A stretch of DNA of 64,000 nucleotides from Ascaphus truei (Eukaryota; Chordata; Amphibia; Anura; Ascaphidae), in assembly GCA_036426205.1 (NCBI GenBank), contig CM071571.1, positions 112,599,219 through 112,663,218 on the forward strand, in the 5' to 3' direction. A program made the translations under genes and the position numbers. The notes under the pieces are model-generated. The model was not told the DNA's origin. It did no database searches and saw only the letters and a list, made by a program, of their open reading frames with translations. Below, piece after piece: positions 31,720 to 41,569 of the stretch. How positions within the stretch are numbered: the first letter of the stretch is position 1; each line of letters starts with the position of its first letter.

Positions 31720-33132
31720 GTTGGTCCAAAAATCGGCAAGGCTTCAGATCAGAAAACTTCACAGTACCAAAACTGCTATGATATATTTATATATATATAT
31801 ATATATAGAATCCAATGCACAGCCGGCACACCATATGCAAGTAAATAAGTTTTGGTGCTTATCCCATAAAGCAATAGCAGACCATACGATACCGGTTGCA
31901 ACACGACATCAAGGGACAGCACGCAGGTAAGTAAATCAAAAATGTTCTATATTTGATAGAAGACACAAAAACCGACGTTTCTCAAGGTGGTGCAATTGAA
32001 TGCAGTGCACAATACATATATATACCCCAAACCCCAGTGCAATTCAACAAAACCAATCACAGTTAATAAGCCTCACCTGCCTATGTGACATGCATCCACA
32101 GTATCAGCGGTAAAGAGCGGCCATTTTGAATATATTAACTCTATATTTGTTTACCTGATATGTGTTTGGGCATGCGCAAAAGGCTCAGGAATTGCATAAT
32201 GTTACTGCTGAGAGACTACATAAGTCTGCCAGGCCCAGCGATATCTTGGATAACCGGAGAGAGTGCGCATGGGCTAAACTGATCTGGAGCTTATACCTGG
32301 ATAGATTAGCTATTTCAGGGACGTGCAAAATACACATTGTAACTGCAAGTGAAGCGAAACATGTGAAACACCTGATGTGCTCACCGTAAAGGTGCAAAAA
32401 AATGTGAGGGAATAAAACATATATACACATGTGTGGATGACGTGGCTGACTGGAATCTAGGTCAGTATATAAATGCTGAAAGCACTCAGCCATATAACGC
32501 CTAATGCATAGTGTAAGAAATGATAATGCAATGATGACTCTATGCATCCTGTCAGGAAGCGACACCTTAAAAACCAACAAAAATACATAATGCAGACAAT
32601 GTCAAATAGAGAAACTGGTAATAAATGCTGTGTCACACTCTCAGCAAACATTGCTACAGGTGGCTCTTGACTAAAAGGGACCTGAGGTATCTGACACACT
32701 GTAATGCACCAGCATACATAGAAAGTGAAACAGTGCATCAAAGCATAACAATTTGCACAAACAAAAAAGACAGTATATAAATGCTGAAAGCACTCAGCCA
32801 TAGAACGCATAATGCGTAGTGTAAGAAATGATAATGCATTGATGACTATGTATCCTTTCAGGAAGCGACACCTTAAATACCAACATAAACACATAATGCA
32901 GACACTGTCACATGGAGAAACTAGTGATAAATTGAAGGCAGAATAAATTGTGTGTGTCTCGCTTTCAGCAAACATTGCCACAGGTGGATCTTGACTGCAA
33001 GGGACCTAAGGTGCCTGACATGATGGAGGAAATGCGGCTAACTGGCTGAAACCCCAAGGCAGTAAGCGCTGGTTTTGCTGTTAACGATGAATCCTAGTAT
33101 CAGCAGGCAGCTCAATGGGCCAGGTGCGGAGA
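31720..33132 (-). mobile_element. 3' UTR and terminal region of a minus-strand PLE
   Basis: It lies directly downstream (minus sense) of the PLE endonuclease. A direct duplication starts CAGTATATAAATGCTGAAAG at 32463 and again at 32771 and continues for about 250-300 bases with indels. Near 31990, minus-strand GAAACGTCGG follows CCTTGA, resembling the end of a hammerhead-like motif with helix II missing. A TA microsatellite lies at about 31780. Confidence 0.55.
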
Positions 33133-33716
33133 TTACAGGAAACAGCTTAATCTGAAGTCCTCATTTAGACCCCGTGGGCTCAATGTGCCCAAACTGTAGA
33201 TGAGTCTGGCTTCCAGCTGTAGTAGTGTCCTGTTGCGATTCCCTCCTCTCCCCGAAGTCCGTGCCTGGGCAATTGGCATACAACGCAAGGTGGCGAGCCC
33301 ATGCCTCTTCTCTTTGTAATGTCCGGCTACTGGTTGATGTGACAAATCCTCCTTGTTTTCAGTATCAGCCAGTGCCTTCCGTATGGCAGAACGATGTAGG
33401 GCTAATCTCTCTTTAAGAATCCTCATTGTCTTTCCTACGTAATAAAGGCCACATGGGCATTGTATAAAATATACAACGTATTTGGATTCACAATTCATTG
33501 TATCCTTGATCTTCTGGCGGATGCCAGTGTGAGGGTGTGGATAGGAATTCCCCAATATCAAGTACTGGCAGTTGATGCAACCGTGACATTTATACACGCC
33601 TGCTGGTCTGGATAGCCACATTGGTTTTGCAGCATACTTGGCGGTAGGATCTGCTTTTGTAAGGTAGTCGCCCAGGTTTCGGCCCCTTTGATAGCAGAAT
33701 CTGGGTGGTTTGATAA
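33133..33716 (-). pseudogene. PLE GIY-YIG endonuclease, complete C-terminal domain
   Basis: An uninterrupted minus-strand frame of about 194 residues ends at a stop at 33133-33135. In order it shows a Cys-rich linker (C-H-G-C-x-N-C-Q-Y), N-C-E-S-K-Y-V-V-Y-F-I-Q-C-P-C-G-L-Y-Y-V-G-K-T (the GIY-YIG region), L-K-E-R-L-A-L-H with the catalytic arginine, and the tail P-R-G-L-N-E-D-F-R-L-S-C-F-L. These are the hallmarks of Penelope-like elements. The RT half is absent: homology stops exactly at the CA/GT microsatellite at 33721-33767. About 65-70% of positions look shared with the PLE at 46.7 kb (by eye). It cannot move without an RT. Confidence 0.85.
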
Positions 33717-33718
33717 AG

Positions 33719-33768
<50 letters not shown>
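33719..33768. repeat. (CA)n microsatellite
   Basis: Nearly pure CA at the 5' end of the PLE fragment. Confidence 0.95.
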
Positions 33769-33769
<1 letters not shown>

Positions 33770-33829
33770 CTATGAACAGAGGATCTTCCTCAATTCTAAT
33801 CCTGTTTGACCTCTTGGTTTTCATCAACA

Positions 33830-34580
33830 TTGTTGATTATAGCCTCCTATTACAAAGGCTGAAAACTGTTGCAGAGACTCTGTTTTCTGCATAGTACAGG
33901 CAATTTTTAACTATTCCACATTGTAAGTGCATCTTATCATCTGTCTTTAATACTTACCATATAAACGATTTTGTGACATGTCTGTGGCCCCCTTTTTGTT
34001 TTTGAGGTTATTCGTTTGAAGAGGATTGGTTATCCTAATATCTGGGGCAGCACACTAAGGCTATCATTATAGATCTGTGGGATGTGATTGAACATTCTCT
34101 AAATTATAAATAATCCCACAATCTCACCTGTTGCACAGACTACTTTTTGATGCTATTAGAGCCATCCACCTTTTGCATCATTGTACCATTTGCACTTGCT
34201 TAAGTTTTGCCTTTAAGGGATATATTCTATCACTGGTTGTTTTATAATATTTTTTATTATCATTGTTACAATATTTATTGTTATTGCATTCCATGCTCTT
34301 ACTCTGTCACAGAGGGTGTAGATATATTATATGCTACATCACATTGCACTCCTGGAACACCCACCTTAATTGGTTTAGTTTTACATCTTCTCCTTGATTT
34401 ACCACTATACATTTACACACATGTATTTGTAATCCACATACACAAATGTACTCATTTGCCAGGTCTTCTCTCACCCACCGCACACTGCCGTCCCCATGTT
34501 TTTTCCTCTTTGATAATTCATAGCTTGAACATGGATTATAAATAGTACCCCAAACGCTTACAGTACATAAACTTGGAAAA
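33830..34580. other. No gene seen
   Basis: AT-rich; a 112-codon frame at 34207-34545 shows no domain. Confidence 0.4.
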
Positions 34581-34584
34581 ATAT

Positions 34585-34790
34585 TCCCCTTGTGGATTAC
34601 ATCATGCTTGATCTACATTTCCTCTGGTATAAAAACGACTTTAAATTTGAAAAGGCAATCTATTTATCAACTACTTGGACTGCTATTGTGAGAAATGTTA
34701 CTCACTCATGTGCAAATCTATATACTGGGTGTCACATTTTGAGGAACTACCTTTACTGTACAGATTTCTATCATAAATAAACTGACAATA
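34585..34790 (+). pseudogene. PLE reverse-transcriptase fragment
   Basis: The frame reads F-L-W-Y-K-N-D-F-K-F-E, Y-L-S-T-T-W-T-A and C-A-N-L-Y. This lines up with the RT region F-K-F-E-x-x-F-Y-L-Q-x-x-G-T-A-M-G and Y-A-N-L seen in the better PLE at 47.5-48.3 kb. The G-T-A-M-G core is mutated. It is related to the unit repeated at 41.6-43.8 kb. Confidence 0.6.
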
Positions 34791-34799
34791 GTATGGCAT

Positions 34800-36640
34800 T
34801 TTGTCTTTCTTTTTTGGATAGGGACAGAGAATAAACTACATTAGTTCATTGAATATATGGAGAATTTGAACATTCTTATCCATTTAACTAAAACATGGAA
34901 TCGTGAGAAGGTTTTGATGTCTTGGTGAGGGTCTCCATACCATTACACACCATCCAGAATCACTTATTAAAGCTCTACCTTATTTGCAGAAAGTTAAAGA
35001 CATAAGAATTATCAGCAGACAGGCTCCACTTTATTGAGCACTCAGATCCTTAGAAGATCATTATAAAGCAATAGGATACAGGAGTTATTTTTACAGGAAG
35101 CCCTCAGACACTGCCACATTTTAGAAAATGATCAATTATAAGCAAAAGTATTTGACAAGCTGCCAGCTATGGCATTCAAAAAATACAAAAATAAAGACGT
35201 GGGCTGGAGCTTTGCAAGATGGCCACACTAAGCTTATATGAGATCTCAAATCTATTGCCCAATTTTGCCAAAAAGCATGGTAAAAAAAACCAGCAGCTTC
35301 ATTGAGAGTGTGCTACAGCAACCATTTTAACACCAATACTGTGCAATTCTGATAACATTTTACCAAACCGTGGACTATTTAAAATGTGAAAATAAAAAAT
35401 TCCCAGTCCTAGCTGATGAAGCAGCGTTGCTGACTTTGACACAGGGGCCCTTCTTGGATCTCTGGCAATCCAAAGAAGAAAGAACCCCAATAAACGAGAG
35501 CACTCAAAGGATTGTAATTGGCTCAGACGACCTCAATACATGGACTACGTAGGTAACAGGAATCCCTCAGAGAGGGAAAATGTGATGCCTCGTATGGTCT
35601 GATGAATAATTTAAAAATCAAAGTTTATTGTGAGCTATGCTTACTTAATAAAATGAGTTGTGGACACAAGATAATAAGGAGTCTTGGTGCTGATTGTCCT
35701 CTAGTGTTTATAACAAAAGCCTTGAAAAAGTTGCGAATTAAAAGGATGGAACACACTGCAGACAGTATAAAGAACTTTTTGGCACTAGAAGGGGTAACAG
35801 CAAAGCTCGGTATCTGAGCGAATGACCAGGTTCTCCGACCAGGTAAGTAAGAAGCTCCGATAACTTTTCAAGATCGAGCTGTAATCTTGAGGTGACTCAT
35901 GGACCGCTAAAGTATACCATGAGCTGTCTTAATAGAGATGACACTAGTCTACTTTAGCAGAAGTCACCAATAGTGAATGAACCAATTTATCTTGGAGCAT
36001 ACGGGTGATAAATGAGCTTCAGACTCCTAGTCGCTTCAATATCTAAAAGGGGCTCAGTTGGGCGATAGTAGATTACCACATTAATTCTATGCAGCCTACT
36101 GTGACTGATAATTGTCTGGCCAATAATAGAAGAACACGATATACTGTAACTATGCAATAACCCGCCGTTTGATACACTTGTGGTAGTGAACGGGTATTAG
36201 ATAAGCTTCAAATCTTGAATCACAGGTAGATAAGGGAATAAACCCCTAATGTGGTGCTTCAAATTGGTGTCGGTATTGAGGACTGTTTAATCCTCAGTGT
36301 AGCAGTGGTAGGGCAGATTTGCCAATGTTTGAAGTAATAGAGGAGAGCAGCGGAGTGTGTACCCCTAGATAGGAAATAATAACTTCTTTTGGGCACAATA
36401 AGGCACAATCTGGGTCGCCGTATAGGAAAAGTGATCTCTAACCTGACCGGAGTGCTTCTCCCATCCGGCGGTTCCTTCTGTGGCGGATCACGTGTTCCCG
36501 GCGGGTCCTCGAGCAGGGAGTGCAGGGACTCGTGTAGCTGGCTCGTGTAGTGCCTGTTGGCTGTCCGTTCCAGAGGAGGGGGCCTCACCGCTGCTCTCCT
36601 GGAGCGTGCATCCGTCCAAGAGCAGGTAGGTAAGAGGAGG
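34800..36640. other. No gene seen
   Basis: No recognisable domain. Composition becomes GC-richer toward 36.5 kb, next to the palindrome. Confidence 0.4.
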
Positions 36641-36648
36641 GGAAAACA

Positions 36649-36891
36649 AGGACATTGGAGCACAGCAAAAAGACAGGCTGGCGGCAGTGACTGCGTGCAA
36701 AAGCTTTATTCCTCGGCAACATTGCCATTAAAAGGACAGGTTCTCTGACGCTTTCGTCTAAGAGACTTTTTTGAAAAAGTCTCTTAGACAACGCGTCAGA
36801 GACCTGTCCTGTTTTTAATGGCAATGTTGCCGGATAAGCTTGCACGCATCACTGCCGCCAGCCTGTCTTTTTGCTGTGGCTCCAATGTCCT
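36649..36891. repeat. Palindrome with about 120-bp arms carrying hammerhead-like cores
   Basis: The arms meet near 36771 (AGTCTCTTAGAC against GTCTAAGAGACT) and extend through ACGCGTCAGAGA, CCTGTCCT, AATGGCAATGTTGCCG, AGCTT-GCACGCA, CTGCCGCCAGCCTGTCTTTT and CCAATGTCCT. The plus arm reads TGAAAAA-GTCTCTTAGAC-AACGCGTC. The minus arm reads GACGAAAGCGTC after the same helix. Both resemble PLE hammerhead regions in opposite orientation. Confidence 0.7.
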
Positions 36892-37019
36892 GTGTCTCCC
36901 CAAATCTTGAATCACTACACATATTTAAAAGAAAGACACAGTGTATCAGTACAGCAGTTATGTGGTAATAGACAGACAATAATAGCGACCACATTACAGG
37001 TATATTAATGAAGTGTTGA

Positions 37020-38493
37020 ACGCTGCTGCCAGAATCACTCTATTCTTTCCTAAATCTGTCTCCGCGTCTCCCCTCCTGAAATCCCTCTCCTGGGCTCCGA
37101 TCAAATCCCGTATCTCCACACTCAATCTCCTCTCACTTTTAAAGCTTTACACTCTTCTGTCCCTCCTTACATCTCAGCTCTAATTTCTCGCTGTGCACCA
37201 TCCCGAGCTCAGTGCACATCCAGTGAAACTCATACACGGTACAGTGCCTAAATATATCTTATAAATATCTATTAAATAAAATGGTCTTTTAGTTTAACAT
37301 TTTTGGCCAAAATTGTTGTAAGCCCTTGAGCCACTGCACGGCAGACCACATTTCCAGGGCTCCCTAAAACTAATATAAATTCTTAATAACCTGTGCAATA
37401 CCAGGAAGAATGATTTATAATAAATCTGTCAATATTAGTTGCAACGTTCTAAGTCTGATTGAAGCTTTTAATAACCTGTACATTACCAGGAAAAGCACTC
37501 TGTATTAGATTTGTCACAACCATACTGCAAGTAGGCAAGTTCCCCTGAGTGGGAGATGCTATGGAGTGAGCTTTTAACTATTTAAATGTGGGAGGGGGTA
37601 AGCTACAATTAGGTAGGAGGTTGCCACCCTCCAATCAGCTAAGACTAGCTGAACAAGAATTGTAAAACATACTGGACACCTAACAAGCTCCTATTGAACC
37701 CCCAAATCACCCAACTATATATAAGCATATGAGTGTCACAGAGGAGTGCTACTGAGCATGGCAATACATATTTAAAACCAGAGACAGAACATAAGTGGCT
37801 CAGGGGCTTACAACAATTTTGGCCAAAAATGTTAAACTAAAAGACCATTTTATTTAATAGATGATGTTATACATATTATTTAGGCACTGTACCGTGTATG
37901 AGTTTCACTGGTGTGTGCACTGACTCTGTCTGTGTGTTATTATGTTCTGTCTCTGGTTTTAAATATGTATTGCCTATGCTCTGTAGCACTCCTCTCTACA
38001 CTCATATGCATATACTATTTTGGGGGTTCAATAGGAGCTTGTTAGGTGTCCAGTATGTTTTATAAAGCTCTCTCCTGCCTTAAACCTTTTTCACTTTCTG
38101 CCCCGCACCTCTGGAATGCCCTTCCCCTCAATACCCGACTAGCACCCTCTCTATCCACCTTTAAGACCCACCTTAAGACAATTTGCTTAAAGAAGCATAT
38201 GAATAGCACTGGATAATCCTGGACACATGATACATAAAGCTTGGCCCCCTGCAGACGCACATACTAGAATTCCCTCCTACTGTCTCTATATGTTCCCCTA
38301 CCTACCAATTAGATTGTAAGCTCCTCGGGAACAGGGACTCCTCTTCCTTAATATTACTTTTATGTCTGAAGCACTTATTCCCATGACCTATTATTTATAT
38401 TATTTGTTACTTATATGATTACAATATGTATTACTACTGTGAATCGCTATGTACATTTATGGCGCTATATAAATAAAGACATACAATACAAAG
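37020..38493 (+). pseudogene. L2-type LINE 3' part, split by an inverted insertion
   Basis: The left part (to about 37205) reads N-A-A-A-R-I-T, S-W-A-P-I-K and L-N-L-L in one frame, the usual L2 RT C-terminal block. The right part (from about 38064) has a reading of A-P-H-L-W-N-A-L-P-L-N near 38095-38130, the L2 'L-W-N-x-L-P' motif, then the 3' tail GATTGTAAGCTCCTCGGGAA and TATATAAATAAAGAC. About 850 bp of unrelated inverted-repeat DNA separates the halves and appears to replace roughly 90 bp of L2. Confidence 0.75.
37206..38062. mobile_element. Inverted-repeat insertion inside the L2
   Basis: The segment at 37206-37330 is repeated inverted at 37800-37935, and 37670-37793 is repeated inverted at 37936-38058 (GCAATACATATTTAAAACCA / TGGTTTTAAATATGTATTGC). 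The fold point is at about 37793. Left-arm material also occurs alone at 27575-27800. No ORF. Confidence 0.6.
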
Positions 38494-38694
38494 TGTGTGG
38501 TGCCCCCCACAGCAATCCTTGCAGGGACACGATTGTCCACGCTAGCAATGTATAATGGGGTTGACACAAGTAGCAGATTAGCCCACACAACCTAGTTAAT
38601 GGTAGGATTCCAGTACTAAGTCGCTCTATTTATCTCCGTGTCAGAAGTTATTCTCAGTTTAGAGTCAATGCATAAACACAATGTAGCTGTGCAA
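38494..38694. other. Short unassigned stretch
   Basis: No recognised feature between the L2 tail and MITE copy 3. Confidence 0.4.
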
Positions 38695-38696
38695 TA

Positions 38697-39101
38697 CTGC
38701 TGCGACACACTTTATTCGAGCAAATACCCAGTATGTACCTGGCAGATACCTGGAATGCGCCGCTCCTCACCTCAGACAAGCCCCGTTGCGTTTGCCTTCC
38801 CAGCCATGGTTCATGCCTGGCTGACGGGCGGCTGATCTGTTAAATGATAATGATTAGGATTTAATAGGCTGCAATGCTTCGCGTGTCTACCAGATGGCAT
38901 AAATTCATGAATTGTAATGCAGTATATATATATATATATATATACTGTGCAGTATTGCAGCCAGCGGGAATAAAATGCTTCAATCCCTGCCTGGAAAATA
39001 ACGCAATGCACTCGGGCAGAAAACAGTCACAAACCTCAATACACCCGAGTATACCCGAATTCGTGGGACTAGCCGAGCTCGAATAAAGTGTGTCGCCAGT
39101 G
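38697..39101 (+). mobile_element. TA-flanked inverted-repeat element, copy 3 (405 bp)
   Basis: Same ends as copies 1 and 2, with TA at 38695-38696 and 39102-39103. The extra length is in the central TA microsatellite. Apart from that it is almost identical to copy 1. Confidence 0.8.
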
Positions 39102-39103
39102 TA

Positions 39104-40265
39104 GCTCGCAGTTGACACACAAGTGGCAGACTAATTAGGTACTCGATAGCTTTGTAGAAGTCTACTTTTAGGTGCGTGTGAACTTCTAAGTATGTAGATT
39201 GATTTCGTTAGTGGTCATATGGTAGTAATACTTGAGGTCTCTATCACAATTTGTTTCCAAATATTTCTGCCTTGGTTAAATCGTGGTTCAGAGTTAGCCT
39301 CAGTATGGCAGACATAATTGCTCCACATAGTAGTTCATGTTCTGCGAGTGAGTGGTTATAACAGTCAAGTTTAAAGTATATTTAATAAATTTGCTGTTCG
39401 TCGGGATCAAATGACTACTGGTTACTGCAGTCATACTTCCCCGTATGCGGTTCCTGGTCGGATAAAAAGAACGGTCAGCTGAATATGCATTTTAGTAGGT
39501 GAAACTCCGGAAAGTATGGGTACCTGATTCGGGGGCAAAAAGACTCCCCGATAGGGTTATCAGGTCACCTCTTATAAAGAATACCTGAGGATGATCAGGC
39601 CTGCTAGTGTCCAGAGTGATAGATAGACTACTGGCTTAGTAGTGTCCGGACACTGCGATAACCTGGTTTTGGCTCACACACTGTCCATGCGATCACGACC
39701 ACTCGTGTCTAATATAATAGGTAGACTGTTAGTATAGTGAGAAACCGGGCTGGGTGGTAGATTAGTGTTCGCTCATACAGTGTCCCTGTAAAGCAGGCTA
39801 ATGATGGTGTCTTTCAGCTGTTACGGATATACTCATCCAATCCCACATTCTTAAAACCTAAGACACCAACCTAATTATTTATTTATTTATAAAATGTTTT
39901 ACCTGAAGTAATACATTAAGAGTTACCTCTCGGTTTCAAGTACAGCATGTCCTGGGCCTAATGGTGTCAGACCAAACATGACTCACAACCACTGCTTTAC
40001 TAGGCAACAGTTCTAGCTGTTTGAGGTGTACCACTGTCTACTACTTGCATACCTCCAAGGGATATCTATTTTGTTTATTTTAACCTTGAAAGAATTTCAA
40101 GCTCATAATAATAATGTTTACTGAGGGCTATGAGTTACTTAGGCCAGGTGAGATTAAATTAAGAACCTTGCTAGAGCTCTATTTATTTAAAGCACCACTA
40201 GATCAGTCCAACTTCAAGCACTATTAATTTCATGGTCAGTCGAGAGGGGACAGTGATGGAACATA
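39104..40265. other. No gene seen; Rex1-type 3' end fragment
   Basis: 39868-39975 carries the TTATTTATAAAATGTTTTACC ... TCAAGTACAGCATGTCCTGG block, the 3' end of the Rex1-like family (minus strand), as at 18655. The rest is unassigned. Confidence 0.5.
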
Positions 40266-40272
40266 GTCATAT

Positions 40273-41087
40273 TGTAAGGCTCGATGAGCCACGCCGCCCT
40301 CGGCGCGCTCCCCGCTCACCTGTCCCGGCGCTCAGCAGTGCCTCCGACTCCTTGCCTGCCTCCTCAGGTCCCGTCGGCTTCCCCGACGCCCATCACAGTT
40401 CTGACGTGCGCATGCGCGCGTACCCGTCCCATCCTCTTAAAGGCATATCACCCCAAAGACGGCAGCCCACGCAAATCACGTGCGCAGGCGCACAGGGACG
40501 CACACATCTTTCCCCTCAAGCTCCATCCCAGGGAACTCACCTGAACCTGCTTCCCTGCCTCCTATCACAGCCTCACCTATGCACACACCTCCACTCTGCT
40601 GTTCCGCCATTGGACTGTCTCATCTACTTATGCTCAGCGGTGCCACTGGCACTTTGGCTGAGCATAGAACCAGTTGCTGTTCTCATCACTCTCTGCCTCC
40701 CTAGTCCTGTCTTGTCTTGTCTTTCAGTCCCGTCCTTGTGTACCGAACTGGCTTCCTCCTCGACTTCTCCGCACCTCTGTCATCCGACCTTGGCATACGA
40801 CAATACGACTACTCCGCTCTCTCCGCTCCCGACCTTGGCATACGGCAATACGACTACTCCGCTCTCTCCGCTCCCGATCTTGGCTTACGGTAATACGACT
40901 ATGTCTCTCTCTCTCTAACCCCGGACTTGGCTAACAGTACCCACTACTATCCATACATCTCCTGCCCCGGCCCGGATATCCATACTATTCTACACTCAAC
41001 ACGAGCCTCATGGCTGTGGGTGGCGTTATATCCTTTCCCACCTCAGCACCGTGGTCCCGCCTCATTTGTGGTGAGCACAGCATGACA
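40273..41087 (+). mobile_element. Solo LTR with 5-bp target duplication CATAT
   Basis: The 815-bp block begins TGTAAGGCTC and ends CAGCATGACA, with CATAT at 40268-40272 and 41088-41092. Its 5' part is GC-rich with GCGCATGCGCGCG. A 45-bp tandem repeat GACCTTGGCATACG... starts at 40786, 40831 and 40876. The 228-codon frame inside is a composition artefact. Orientation is inferred from the usual order of GC-rich U3 and C/T-rich R-U5, so it is uncertain. Confidence 0.85.
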
Positions 41088-41569
41088 CATATTGAGCGAG
41101 TGTCTTTCAGCACTGGTTACCATGTATCAAGATATCACTATGCGTAAAAATCAAGGTGTAGATAAAAGGAACCAGAGAAGTTTTTTGCTCATGTACTCTA
41201 TAAATCTTAAGTAAGCCCATGGCATTAAATATTAAGTACAGTTTTGGGGTCCTTACCTTGAAAAATACATTAAGGAACCAGAAAAAAATGCAACCCCCAC
41301 CCGATTAATAAATAAATTGATTGATTAATTAATTAATTCCCCCTCATGTTCGCAGTGAGATCTTGTCGTGAATGGAGCTCCGAGTTGTACTGTCATGTAG
41401 TAATGGTTTTCACTTACAGTACGTTGTGGTAATCTATTTTTCACACATTATTTCAGAATGGTAAATGGACTGCTGTTTTTTTTTAATCTTAACAAATGGG
41501 GATTCATAGTTTGAACGTGGATTAGAAATAGTATGCCAAATACTTGCAAAAAGAATCCTCTAGTGGATT

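Noticed and set aside
32185..32981. 131- and 174-codon minus-strand frames
   Set aside because: They lie in the PLE 3' UTR and cover the same duplicated segment; their similarity to each other is due to the DNA duplication.
40232..40918. 228-codon Pro/Ser-rich frame
   Set aside because: It lies almost wholly inside a TSD-flanked solo LTR, and its tail is a 45-bp tandem repeat.
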